Shown here piece after piece: positions 52,021 through 60,191 of a DNA stretch of 64,000 nucleotides. The notes under the pieces were generated by a model. That model had not been told where the DNA came from. It saw only the letters and a program-made list of their open reading frames with translations, and made no database searches. The DNA comes from Alteribacillus sp. YIM 98480 (GTDB lineage: Bacteria > Bacillota > Bacilli > Bacillales > Marinococcaceae). Position 1 is the first letter of the stretch; each line of letters opens with the position of its first letter. The stretch is from assembly GCF_009765375.1 (NCBI RefSeq), contig NZ_VTOK01000005.1, positions 62,001 to 126,000 of the forward strand, read 5' to 3'. Made by a program: the position numbers and the translations under genes.

Positions 52021-53157
52021 TTACTCTTCTTCCTCCGTGTCATCTTCGGTATCTTCTTCAGTATCTTCTTCGGCTTCAGCTTCGCCTTCCTCTTCCTCTT
52101 CTGCATCGCCAGCGCCGTCAAGTAGTCCTTCTTCTTCAAAATATCTTTCAGAACCAGGATGAAGCGGCATATCGTCTGCTCCGTTCATGATGTTTTCCAT
52201 TGTCATGAATTGTCCTTGTTCATGAGAAATGCTGTCTGCATTTTCATAAAGCTGCTTAGTAATTTCATAAGCTGTATCTTCATCAACTTGATCAGTAGAA
52301 CCTACAAGAACAGCGTAAGCCGTTACCGTACTTACTGGTTCATCAAGGAAGTCATAAACATCTGCTTCAATATCAAGCTGACCGTAATCACTGTTTTCTT
52401 CGACGTAGTCCAGCGCTTCGCCTTCAATTGGAAGGATAACAACATCACGCTGAGTGGAAAGCTCCGTTACGTTCCCTGCTGGCAGACCAAGAAGTCCGAA
52501 GTTAGCATCTAAATTGCCGTCTTGAAGACGACCAGCTGCATCTCCAAATCCTTCCTCATAAGCGTCATAATCGCCTTCTTCAAGACCGTGAGCTTCAAGA
52601 ATGAGTTTGGCTGCAGAGTTCGTTGCACTTCCAGGAGGTCCAAGGTTTACACTTTTTCCTTCTAATTCTTCAATAGAAGTAACACCAGTATCTTCAGTGG
52701 TTACAACCTGCATTACTTCTGGATAAATATGTCCCATAAATCCAAAATTATCAATTACGGTACCGTCAAAGTCACCTTCACCTTCGAGAGCTTGAAGAGC
52801 AGTAAGGTGAACAGACATTCCAAGCTGCATATCACCACGGCTGATTTGAGCAAGGTTGTCCACAGATGCGTCAGATGATACGGCACTAACATCAAAACCT
52901 TCGATGTCTACGTTATCATTCAAAACATTCGCAATCTCCTGACCGAGCGGGTAATACGTTCCACCAGTAGATCCTGTGCCAAGCTGGAGTTCAACCATTG
53001 CATCTTCGCCGGCTGCTTCTTCTTCTTCGTTGTCGCCGCCAGCATCTCCACCGGCATCTCCGTCATCTTCCCCGCCTTCATCTCCGCCGCCGCAAGCTGC
53101 TAGCAGCATTCCGAACGTGAAGAGCATAGCTAATAGTAAAGACCACTTCTTGTTCAT
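52021..53157 (-). CDS. TAXI-family TRAP solute-binding lipoprotein with acidic C-terminal tail
   Basis: A 378-residue receptor. The signal peptide ends LLAACGGG (lipobox LAAC), followed by a Gly/Asp/Glu spacer. The TAXI domain includes LGTGSTGGTYYPLGQEIANV, VSSDASVDNLAQISRGDMQL and GPPGSATNSAAKLIL. After the usual end of the domain (near GSERYFEEEGLLD) comes a tail of about 30 residues that is almost only Glu, Asp, Ala and Thr, which is uncommon. AAGGGGGAT precedes the ATG. The promoter and palindrome just upstream suggest separate regulation. Confidence 0.88.
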   Translation of the reverse strand: MNKKWSLLLAMLFTFGMLLAACGGGDEGGEDDGDAGGDAGGDNEEEEAAGEDAMVELQLGTGSTGGTYYPLGQEIANVLNDNVDIEGFDVSAVSSDASVDNLAQISRGDMQLGMSVHLTALQALEGEGDFDGTVIDNFGFMGHIYPEVMQVVTTEDTGVTSIEELEGKSVNLGPPGSATNSAAKLILEAHGLEEGDYDAYEEGFGDAAGRLQDGNLDANFGLLGLPAGNVTELSTQRDVVILPIEGEALDYVEENSDYGQLDIEADVYDFLDEPVSTVTAYAVLVGSTDQVDEDTAYEITKQLYENADSISHEQGQFMTMENIMNGADDMPLHPGSERYFEEEGLLDGAGDAEEEEEGEAEAEEDTEEDTEDDTEEEE

Positions 53158-53184
53158 TTTGTATCCCCCTTATATCTTGTGATC

Positions 53185-53198
53185 TGAACATATGTTCA
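53185..53198. promoter_or_regulatory. Perfect palindrome at the TAXI transcription start
   Basis: TGAACATATGTTCA is a perfect 14-bp palindrome. It lies 6 bp downstream of the -10 element of the TAXI promoter, at the expected start point, so a bound protein would repress. The half-site TGAA/TTCA resembles the boxes at 46808-46975, but with a 6-bp instead of 8-bp spacer. Confidence 0.55.
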
Positions 53199-53204
53199 CG
53201 TCTT

Positions 53205-53233
53205 ATTTAATCAGAAAAAATAGGTATTGTCAA
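53205..53233 (-). promoter_or_regulatory. Sigma-A promoter of the second TAXI/TRAP operon
   Basis: On the minus strand TTGACA (53233-53228) and TTAAAT (53210-53205) are 17 bp apart. The -35 is perfect; the -10 matches 4 of 6. Confidence 0.6.
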
Positions 53234-53422
53234 AATATAACTATCGCAATGGTTGACAAGAAACAACAGGGCATAGCCCCATCATAAACTGGTAATATTC
53301 AAGTAAACATTATAAAGGCTGGGCAGCTTGTGAAAGGTGAAAACGAAAGCGGATACACAAACCGAAATATATGGAGAACCGTATAGAAATAGCTCGATGA
53401 AATGGTGTGAATTTTTCTAATT

Positions 53423-53467
53423 AAAAAGAACTGCGCGCATGCCATAGCAAACGGCGCAGTTCTTTTT
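53423..53467. terminator. Bidirectional terminator of the msmX-like gene
   Basis: AAAAAGAACTGCGC pairs perfectly with GCGCAGTTCTTTTT around a loop of about 17 bases. It ends the minus-strand ATPase gene. Confidence 0.9.
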
Positions 53468-53483
53468 CTATATTAAGGGGGGA

Positions 53484-54581
53484 CTAACGTATACGCTCTT
53501 CTGTATTCGGATCGAAGAAATGAACTTTGTTCATGTTAATAGCCATATCTACTGTATTTCCAGATGTAATGTCAGAGCGGGAGTCCACACGGGCAATCAC
53601 TTGCTGTCCGCTAATGTTACTATACAGAATAGACTCCGCACCGTTCATTTCAGATACTTCAATATCCATGGAAAGCTTGGATTCAGGAGAGGACTCAAGG
53701 AACAAAGGCTCGTCATGAATATCTTCCGGACGTACGCCTAATATTACTTTTTTGTCTGCGAATCCTTTATCACGCAGAACTTTCAATTTTCCTTCTGGTA
53801 CCTTAATAGAAACATCGCCAATTTTTAATTGGCTGCCATCTAAACTAGCATCTAAAAAGTTCATGGATGGTGAACCGATGAAACCGCCGACAAACATATT
53901 TTCTGGATTATCGTACACATCTTTAGGAGTTCCAACCTGCTGAACGATCCCATCTTTCATAATAACGATACGTGTAGCCATTGTCATTGCTTCGGTTTGG
54001 TCATGTGTTACATAAATGGTAGTTGAATCTAAGCGTTTATGCAGTTTGATAATTTCTGCGCGCATTTGGACACGCAGTTTTGCGTCAAGGTTAGAAAGTG
54101 GTTCGTCCATTAAGAAAACTTTTGGATCACGCACAATCGCCCGTCCTAAGGCAACACGTTGACGCTGACCGCCGGATAACGCTTTTGGTTTACGATCCAA
54201 GTATTCTTCTAAGCCCAAAATTTTGGCGGCGTTATCCACTCTCTCTTTTATATCTTGTTTCTTAAATTTACGCAATTTCAGCCCAAACGCCATATTGTCA
54301 AATACATTCATATGAGGATATAATGCATAGTTTTGGAAAACCATGGCGATATCACGATCTTTTGGAGGTACTTCATTCATGCGATCGCTATCAATTAAAA
54401 GGTCACCATCTGTAATGTCTTCGAGTCCAGCGATCATTCGAAGGGTTGTAGATTTACCGCAGCCGGAAGGACCGACGAAAACGATAAATTCTTTGTCTTC
54501 AATATCAAGATTAAAATCGGAAACAGCAGTAACATCACCATCGTATTTTTTATAAATGTGATTTAATTGAATTTCAGCCAA
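53484..54581 (-). CDS. msmX: Multi-sugar ABC transporter ATPase (MsmX/UgpC type)
   Basis: A 365-residue CUT1-type ATPase that energises several carbohydrate importers. Walker A is GPSGCGKST at residues 37-45. Also seen are the Q-loop [13 protein letters not shown], signature LSGGQRQR, Walker [15 protein letters not shown], the switch in [11 protein letters not shown], and a C-terminal MOP/TOBE-like domain from about residue 240 ([14 protein letters not shown]). The TTG at 54581 ([13 protein letters not shown]) is preferred: AAGGAG lies 9 bp upstream, while an ATG at 54590 abuts it. It has no adjacent permeases, as expected for a shared orphan ATPase. Confidence 0.9.
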   Translation of the reverse strand: MAEIQLNHIYKKYDGDVTAVSDFNLDIEDKEFIVFVGPSGCGKSTTLRMIAGLEDITDGDLLIDSDRMNEVPPKDRDIAMVFQNYALYPHMNVFDNMAFGLKLRKFKKQDIKERVDNAAKILGLEEYLDRKPKALSGGQRQRVALGRAIVRDPKVFLMDEPLSNLDAKLRVQMRAEIIKLHKRLDSTTIYVTHDQTEAMTMATRIVIMKDGIVQQVGTPKDVYDNPENMFVGGFIGSPSMNFLDASLDGSQLKIGDVSIKVPEGKLKVLRDKGFADKKVILGVRPEDIHDEPLFLESSPESKLSMDIEVSEMNGAESILYSNISGQQVIARVDSRSDITSGNTVDMAINMNKVHFFDPNTEERIR

Positions 54582-54609
54582 TTTCCCCATCTCCTTTTTA
54601 TGTATAAAT

Positions 54610-54666
54610 ATAAGAAAAGACTAAGACTTCCGCTATTTGAACTTGGCGGTAAGCAAGTTTTTCTAA
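54610..54666 (+). repeat. Dispersed 57-base palindromic element, copy 2
   Basis: ATAAGAAAA, the hairpin CCGCTA-TTTGAACT-TGGCGG and AAGTTTTTCTAA align end to end with 11230-11285. Here it lies in the leader of the minus-strand msmX-like gene. Confidence 0.6.
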
Positions 54667-54697
54667 CTTTAATGTGATGGTTAAAAGTATAAGGATT

Positions 54698-54713
54698 TAG
54701 ATAGCGCTTTCAT
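54698..54713. promoter_or_regulatory. Candidate cre box upstream of msmX
   Basis: TAGATAGCGCTTTCAT matches the cre consensus with two mismatches in the left half and a perfect right half, GCGCTTTCA. CcpA control of a sugar-transport ATPase is plausible. Confidence 0.4.
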
Positions 54714-54842
54714 ATGGAAAGGTTGTACGAAATGAAAGCGGATTCTTTTGTGCACTTTGACGAATTATGTTTGTCGAGTCCTTATGGCGGCAGTTGTCGT
54801 TTTGCTTATACATTGATCCTTACTAAAGGTAAGCAATCCATA

Positions 54843-54875
54843 AAAAAGAGCAGAACCATGTATGTTCTACTCCCA
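54843..54875 (-). terminator. Terminator overlapping the end of the PucR-type gene
   Basis: On the minus strand GAGTAGAAC pairs with GTTCTGCTC and is followed by TTTTTT. The stem includes the stop codon of the gene at 54867. Confidence 0.75.
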
Positions 54876-55757
54876 AAACCTTTTAATCAGGATGAATAGT
54901 GCAGCGGCATTAGGGAACTGTTTAATATCAATGCCGATTTGATCTGTTATCTTATCAAGTCTGTATTGCAGTGTGTTGCGGTGCATATGAAGCTCTTTTG
55001 CTGTTAAACTAATATTTAAATTAGATAAAAAGAAATAATAAAGTGTTTCGATTAATTCTTTTTCGTTTTCAAGGTTAGCGAACGTGTAAGAAAATAATCG
55101 CTTTTGGTCATTTCCTTTTAAGAGTGGAAATACAAATGGCAATATTTCATATGCGTTAAAAGCGCGATCTTTTGGAAATAGCTGCCGGGCATAATCGAAA
55201 AGTGTTTTTTCCTGCTTAAATACAAAACGGATGTCTTCAAAAGCATGAACTCGTCTTCCGGAGCAGACATATACATCTATTAATAGATCTGTTGCAAAAA
55301 TGCCGGCCAGCTCTTCGGTATTAAAGGCGGGCAGCTCTTGATCTTTTGATTCTTTTACAATTACAACAAGAGAATGGGTATGTAAAAAAACGCATTTAAA
55401 GGCGGTATCAAAATAAGAACGTAATAGTTCCTGCAGATCGAATTTATTATCGTATAATTTACTGCCTTCTATGTGATAAAAACGAAAAGAAGGAAATTGT
55501 TGTAAGGGAGGAAGAGGCCCGTTATCTATTAAATAGGAGTACCAGCTTATATCCATCGGGTCAAAGGAATCTGTTTGATTTTCTATTTCTAAAAATACCT
55601 CTAACACTTTTCTTTCTTGCTCTGTCATTTCATCTTTTTTAATGGCTGCTGTTTTATTTTCGTTTAGTTTTAAAAAGACATATAAGTGCCGGTCTAATGG
55701 CCGTACTTCTTCTTCTAACAGCAGGGATGGAAATATATTTTTTAATTTATCTATCAT
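54867..55757 (-). CDS. PucR/CdaR-type helix-turn-helix regulator
   Basis: A 296-residue regulator whose last 60 residues form the PucR C-terminal HTH: SLTAKELHMHRNTLQYRLDK, followed by IGIDIKQFPNAAALFIL. The N-terminal 230 residues hold a degenerate GGDEF-like sensory region (SLVVIVKESKDQELPAFNTE, YVCSGRRVHAFEDIRFVFKQ). Relatives activate purine, sugar-acid or amino-acid catabolic genes. No obvious target gene adjoins it, other than the msmX-like gene on the same strand 285 bp downstream. The ATG at 55757 is the family-like start; the upstream site is weak. Confidence 0.85.
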   Translation of the reverse strand: MIDKLKNIFPSLLLEEEVRPLDRHLYVFLKLNENKTAAIKKDEMTEQERKVLEVFLEIENQTDSFDPMDISWYSYLIDNGPLPPLQQFPSFRFYHIEGSKLYDNKFDLQELLRSYFDTAFKCVFLHTHSLVVIVKESKDQELPAFNTEELAGIFATDLLIDVYVCSGRRVHAFEDIRFVFKQEKTLFDYARQLFPKDRAFNAYEILPFVFPLLKGNDQKRLFSYTFANLENEKELIETLYYFFLSNLNISLTAKELHMHRNTLQYRLDKITDQIGIDIKQFPNAAALFILIKRFWE

Positions 55758-56029
55758 ATTAGTGAACGGTCCTTTCCAACAAATCTTGTTATTATCGTAC
55801 TAATTTAAGCAGTGATTTTCCAGATGGAGTCACAGAAACATTTTAACCATACGATTGATTTTTTAAGAAAATGACATGGTGCCATGTTATAATGAAAGGC
55901 GCTCGAATGCCCACGATAAAAAAGTAAAGTAAACCTCGTGTTCAGGTCGTAAAAATCAGCCTGTGTAGAAGTCAGTTCCTAGTTGCCAAAAGAAGTACTT
56001 TTTTAAAAGAAGCAGAGGAGATAGTACAG

Positions 56030-56537
56030 TTGGCGATTACAATTAAAAATGCGGCTAAAAAGCAAATGTTGCAGCGTCAACTGTATCACAAGTGATAGCA
56101 AGTAGCAGCGGAATTACGGTAATATGGAATATGCCGGTACCCATAACCGTAGGAAAGGCTGCAAACAAGTTCTAAACCAAGCCTATCACGAGGAAGTAGA
56201 AGAAGGCGGACAGGAAAGCTATTATAATGTCTTTATTAGAACCTTCGACTGCACTTGTGGTCGCAGATGATCTTATGGCATTTGGTGTGCTTGGTATGCT
56301 GTCTGACATGGGCGTTAGTGTACCTGATGAGCCTATAGTTTTAACAGCTTCATGATCTCTTAATTATCATCTCCTGCCAACAGTAGATATTCATATTTTT
56401 AATCTCGGTTCAAAAGCAGTTGACTGTTTGATAAAATGCTTGATAAAGACAGCAAACCAACCGCCGTCATTGTGCCTCATAAGCGTATTAAAAGGCAGTC
56501 GTGTAAAAAATATACAGGTCAGCCATTAAAACGGTAA
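56030..56537 (+). pseudogene. Degraded LacI/MalR-type sugar regulator
   Basis: GAGGAG precedes a TTG giving MAITIKNAAKKQMLQRQLY, a ruined LacI HTH start that stops early. Further on, one frame reads LLEPSTALVVADDLMAFGVL, GMLSDMGVSVPDEPIVL, then after a stop PTVDIHIFNLGSKAVDCLIK. A shifted frame ends VIVPHKRIKRQSC. These are the typical AIVVADDLMALGVL, effector-domain and C-terminal IVPH elements of MalR-like LacI repressors. Several stops, frameshifts and a large deletion of the middle part are present. It neighbours the msmX-like ATPase, a gene often tied to maltodextrin uptake. Confidence 0.8.
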
Positions 56538-56710
56538 CCTGTATTGTGAAAGAAATACATATTCAGTTGGCCATTAACTACTTGTCAAAAGCCAAGTTTT
56601 TCTATTATCCAAGAAGGGAAAACAATATTCGCATCCAAAAGGTAATCAGAGCTTGCTATCAACAATATGATATAATCAGGATGCAAATTTAAACATGATG
56701 TGGTGATGAA

Positions 56711-57817
56711 ATGCCCCAGGGTAAGTTTTTTCGGATTTGTTATGGAATTATTTTATTATTGCTCATCATTTATTTGGGCACGCTGGTTGATTTTATTTTT
56801 CAGCCGATTGTTGTACTTGTTACAACTTTATTTGCACCAATTGTTATTGCGGGTGTTTTATTTTATTTGTTCAGGCCGATTGTCAATACGCTGTCAGAAA
56901 AGCTGAAAATACCAAGAGGGCTCTCTATTCTCATTATATACTTATCATCTGCAGGAATTCTAACCATGCTCATTTTACTTGTAGGACCAGCTCTTCAAAA
57001 CCAATTTACTGGTCTGGTCAATAATGCGCCGCGTCTTATTAATGAAGCGCAGCGTATGATTGTGGAACTTCAGAACCAGGAGTGGTTTAATCGGTTTCTT
57101 GATGAAATGGAAGGATTTTCGTGGAATGAAGTTACATCTCGTGCAGCAGAATACGCGAACGAAGCGTTATCTAATTTAGGCAGCAACATTGCTAGTGTTG
57201 TTGGGATGATTACTAGTGTTGTCATTGTGATTATAATTCTTCCATTTATTCTTTTCTATATGTTAAAAGAAGGTGAAAAGGCGCCGGAGTTTATTTTACG
57301 ACTTCTTCCGGCCAAACAAGAAAAAGAAGGCCGCCGCATTTTAAGTGATATGGATACAGCGTTAAGTTCTTACATACAAGGACAAATTATTGTTAGTTTT
57401 TTTGTAGGAATTTGTGTTTACATCGGCTATGTTATTATCGGTTTAGATTATCCGCTTGTTTTGGCCGCCGTAGCGATGTTTACCAATATCATTCCGTTTA
57501 TTGGTCCGTGGATTGGAACGTTTCCGGGTGTCATTGTTGGTTTGCTTGATTCGCCATTTATGGCTTTACTTGTTATTATTGTTGTAGTAATTGTCCAACA
57601 GATTGAAAGTAATTTTATCTCACCGCAAGTAATGGGAAGAAAACTGCATATTCATCCTTTAACAATTATTTTATTATTGCTTGTAGCTGGACGTTTTGCC
57701 GGTATTGTCGGCCTGTTGCTTGCCGTACCGGCGTACGCTGTTGCGAAAGTATTTGTCAGTCACACCTACCGGTTGTTAAAATTAAGAAATAAGCCGCCTG
57801 ATGATGATTTAACCTAA
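56711..57817 (+). CDS. AI-2E family transporter
   Basis: A 368-residue membrane protein of the AI-2E (TqsA/YdiK, PF01594) family with about eight helices. It has two N-terminal helices, a helical soluble segment (residues about 95-160, RLINEAQRMIVELQNQEWFN), then ILPFILFYMLKEGEK, ALSSYIQGQIIVSFFVGICV, FTNIIPFIGPWIGTFPGVIV and SNFISPQVMGRKLHIHPLTI, the family hallmarks. In Bacilli relatives act as sodium/proton antiporters or unknown exporters, so an autoinducer role should not be assumed. An extended -10 (TGATATAAT) lies at 56668-56676. The upstream site is GTGGTGA. Confidence 0.87.
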   Translation: MPQGKFFRICYGIILLLLIIYLGTLVDFIFQPIVVLVTTLFAPIVIAGVLFYLFRPIVNTLSEKLKIPRGLSILIIYLSSAGILTMLILLVGPALQNQFTGLVNNAPRLINEAQRMIVELQNQEWFNRFLDEMEGFSWNEVTSRAAEYANEALSNLGSNIASVVGMITSVVIVIIILPFILFYMLKEGEKAPEFILRLLPAKQEKEGRRILSDMDTALSSYIQGQIIVSFFVGICVYIGYVIIGLDYPLVLAAVAMFTNIIPFIGPWIGTFPGVIVGLLDSPFMALLVIIVVVIVQQIESNFISPQVMGRKLHIHPLTIILLLLVAGRFAGIVGLLLAVPAYAVAKVFVSHTYRLLKLRNKPPDDDLT

Positions 57818-57832
57818 AAGAGAGGGATATAC

Positions 57833-58207
57833 ATGGCATATGATTTAGAGGGCATTGAACAGATTGAAAAAGAAGAATTAAAACGCTTGTATGACACAAA
57901 AGAAAAATCGCCGATTATTATTGATGTAAGAGAACCTTCGGAATATATAGAAGGACATATACCGGGGGTGCCGCTGCTTCCAATGAATCAAGTCCCGGAG
58001 GTCATTGATCAGATCAAAAAAGATGAAAGCTATGTTCTCGTGTGCAGAAGCGGGAGCAGAAGCCATCACACAGCTCTTTATTTTAAAGATAACGGGATTA
58101 ATAATGTGAAAAATTTTGCTGGAGGCATGCTGGCTTGGGATAGTGAAACGGAAACGGGCATGGAAAACCCAGTGGAAGAGATTGGACAATTATATAATAA
58201 GAAGTAA
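57833..58207 (+). CDS. Rhodanese-like domain protein
   Basis: A 124-residue single-domain rhodanese. It has IIIDVREPSEYIEGHIPGVP and the active-site loop VCRSGSRS, with the catalytic Cys at about residue 71, then GGMLAWD. It transfers sulfane sulfur to thiols or acts in sulfur trafficking. It starts 15 bp after the AI-2E gene with AGAGAGGG upstream, so the two are co-transcribed. A strong terminator follows. Confidence 0.9.
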   Translation: MAYDLEGIEQIEKEELKRLYDTKEKSPIIIDVREPSEYIEGHIPGVPLLPMNQVPEVIDQIKKDESYVLVCRSGSRSHHTALYFKDNGINNVKNFAGGMLAWDSETETGMENPVEEIGQLYNKK

Positions 58208-58211
58208 GGAG

Positions 58212-58245
58212 AAAGAACGGGTTATACAGAGCCCGTTCTTTTTTG
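58212..58245 (+). terminator. Terminator of the AI-2E/rhodanese operon
   Basis: AAAGAACGGG pairs with CCCGTTCTTT around TTATACAGAG, followed by further T residues. Confidence 0.9.
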
Positions 58246-58386
58246 ATAGGCAGCAAAGTGATAGACGAACACTAATGATTCAAGAGGAGACTGATTACTA
58301 TATTAAATGGTTGAAAACAGGCAGGTAAATGAAAAGGTCATTATCGAATAGGATGGTGGAATTACTTTTATTTTTTGTAATTATTG

Positions 58387-58413
58387 TTTTATAAAAAAGA
58401 AAATAAGGAATAC
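58387..58413 (+). promoter_or_regulatory. Possible sigma-B-type promoter
   Basis: GTTTTA at 58387-58392 and GGAATA at 58408-58413 are 15 bp apart, near the sigma-B form GTTTAA-N12-15-GGGWAW. It lies 35 bp upstream of a small stress-type membrane protein gene. Confidence 0.3.
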
Positions 58414-58447
58414 TACGTGCAAAAGCAGTCAAAGGGAGGGACAAAGA

Positions 58448-58594
58448 TTGTTTTGGACGATTATTGGTATTCTAATTGCTTTGTGGTTGTTAGGGTTGGT
58501 TTTTGAAATCGCAGGAGGATTAGTTCATATTTTACTTGTTGTCGCATTAATTGTACTCATTTACAGGCTTATTACTGGAAAAAATCGAGCATAA
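58448..58594 (+). CDS. Small Lmo0937-family membrane protein
   Basis: A 48-residue protein of two membrane helices: FWTIIGILIALWLLGLVFEI, then GGLVHILLVVALIVLIYRLI, ending in GKNRA. The pattern matches the short lmo0937/DUF5670-type proteins found in many Firmicutes and often tied to general stress. The start is a TTG at 58448 after GGGAGGGAC. A terminator hairpin follows. Confidence 0.82.
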   Translation: MFWTIIGILIALWLLGLVFEIAGGLVHILLVVALIVLIYRLITGKNRA

Positions 58595-58603
58595 AGAGAA
58601 AAT

Positions 58604-58638
58604 ACAGGTCTTATAAAAAAAGAAAAAGGCCTGTTTTT
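58604..58638 (+). terminator. Terminator of the small membrane protein gene
   Basis: ACAGGTC pairs with GGCCTGT around an A-rich loop, followed by TTTTTCT. Confidence 0.65.
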
Positions 58639-58715
58639 TCTGCTATCTATTTTTACTTATTATACTCTATAATAGAGAGAGAAACTTAAATAGAGAGAGC
58701 AGGAGAGGAACGGGG

Positions 58716-59594
58716 ATGAAGAAAAAAACGTGGTTTGTACAAGTTCTATTATTAGGAGCACTAATGTGTCAAACGAATGGTGCACAAGCAGCAATGCCGT
58801 TTTCAACGGAAGCAGAGCCTCCTTCCGAGGAGCAGGAAGTGGACGAGGAGGAACATGCACTATACATAGATGGGCAGCTTCAAACCTATGCAGGACAGCC
58901 GATATTTCATGAAGGAATTCTTTATGTGACTGCTCAAGCCGCAGTAAAAGCTTTAAATGATAAAGCTGAAATAGAAGAAGGTCTGCCGTATACGGGAAGC
59001 TCTTCCCCATATGAATACTTAGAACAAAATAATGACGTAGAAGAAATTAACAACAGAAAAGTCGTTAGAGTAAATGATTTGCAATCCCTAGGGATAAAAG
59101 CGGAATGGCTTGATGATCCAGGAAGACTTCATTTAGAAACAGCTGATTTGCTCACCCTGGACAATCTGCAAATAGGTGATTCGATGGATGAGGTCAACAG
59201 CCATTACGATGTCCATTGGAACACAGGATATGGACAATCTGCCGATTATATAGGTTTCTATGGAGATATGCATGAATTTACATATACCGACCGTTATGGA
59301 AAAGAACGTTCTGGTGATGTTCCTGAAATACAATTAGAAATAAAGGACGATACGCTGACGTATATCATTATTTCTTCTTCATCCTATGAAACTGCTAGGG
59401 GAATTACAGTAGGAGATTCGTTGTTTGATGTAAGACGAGCCCATGGTTCGGAGTATGTAGAAGAAAAAGCAGATGGAAAAACCGTGTATATCTATCATGT
59501 AAACGGCGGCAGCCTTTGGTTTATTGCAGATGACGACCGTAATGTAGAACGGATCAGTTTGTGGGCTTTTCAGCTGGAGGGATATGAAAGGTAA
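58716..59594 (+). CDS. Secreted protein with copper-amine-oxidase-N-like (stalk) domain
   Basis: A 292-residue secreted protein. The signal peptide (KKKTWFVQVLLLGALMC to AQAAM) is cleaved after AQA or similar. An acidic linker precedes a beta domain ALYIDGQLQTYAGQPIFHEG, followed by ILYVTAQAAVKAL, which is the copper amine oxidase N-terminal (stalk) pattern. The C-terminal part has two related segments, each with an IGDSMDEV- or VGDSLFDV-type motif, resembling small SH3-like repeats. Its function is probably cell-surface attachment. GGAGAGGAACGGGG precedes the ATG. Confidence 0.72.
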   Translation: MKKKTWFVQVLLLGALMCQTNGAQAAMPFSTEAEPPSEEQEVDEEEHALYIDGQLQTYAGQPIFHEGILYVTAQAAVKALNDKAEIEEGLPYTGSSSPYEYLEQNNDVEEINNRKVVRVNDLQSLGIKAEWLDDPGRLHLETADLLTLDNLQIGDSMDEVNSHYDVHWNTGYGQSADYIGFYGDMHEFTYTDRYGKERSGDVPEIQLEIKDDTLTYIIISSSSYETARGITVGDSLFDVRRAHGSEYVEEKADGKTVYIYHVNGGSLWFIADDDRNVERISLWAFQLEGYER

Positions 59595-59699
59595 ATAATA
59601 ATTAATTTCTCAACACTTTTAGGTTTATTCTTCTTTAAATAGGGAAAAAGGATAGCAGCAGTTAAAAAAAGTATATTTTTAGGACAGGGGGAATAACCT

Positions 59700-60008
59700 A
59701 TGAGGAAAAGAAGTGTATTACTTTCATCAGCAGTAGCTGGCGTAGTAGGAACAGCTACATTTTTACTTCGAGATGAAGACAAGCGCGGCCGTTTAAAACA
59801 AGCTTCCCAGCGTACGATTGCAAAATGGAAAGGCAATACGAAAGAAGATGAAGATGAACAATTAAATGAAAAAGTCGGTCATTCTGAACCGTACGATTTT
59901 GAAGATAATAAAATGGTTTCAGAGGGTGCCATGCATTCTGTACACCACTATAACAAAGCACAAGAAGAAGAGGAAGAACCACTTCAGACAACGATGGAAG
60001 AAAAATAA
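59700..60008 (+). CDS. Small hypothetical protein with N-terminal membrane segment
   Basis: A 102-residue protein. The N-terminal hydrophobic segment (SVLLSSAVAGVVGTATFLL) is followed by a basic stretch (DEDKRGRLKQASQRTIAKWK) and a strongly acidic tail (EEEEEPLQTTMEEK). This layout resembles YtxH-like envelope proteins, but no family motif is certain. GACAGGGGGAA precedes the ATG. A terminator lies 30 bp downstream. Confidence 0.7.
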   Translation: MRKRSVLLSSAVAGVVGTATFLLRDEDKRGRLKQASQRTIAKWKGNTKEDEDEQLNEKVGHSEPYDFEDNKMVSEGAMHSVHHYNKAQEEEEEPLQTTMEEK

Positions 60009-60035
60009 GTAAGAAGACATCTTAAAGAAAAACAC

Positions 60036-60082
60036 AAAGCTGTTCCCCCGCTATTTGATTGTAACGGAGGAACAGCTTTTTC
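60036..60082 (+). terminator. Terminator of the gene at 59700
   Basis: AAAGCTGTTCC pairs with GGAACAGCTTT around a loop of about 22 bases, followed by TTC. Confidence 0.8.
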
Positions 60083-60191
60083 ATCGTTTAAGAGAAGATT
60101 TACTCTTTTAAGCCAAACTTCAATCAAGTACAATAAAAAAGGATTATCTGATTGATAATGAATCATGTAACACAACAAAAGGAAGATGCTG

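Noticed and set aside
51586-52190. Open frames running through repeat copy F and into the TAXI gene antisense
   Set aside because: They read across a repeat whose other copies have different frames, and lack ribosome sites.
54732-54899. Possible small gene on the plus strand with a weak AAAGG site
   Set aside because: It overlaps the terminator and the 3' end of the PucR-type gene, and the product shows no family pattern.
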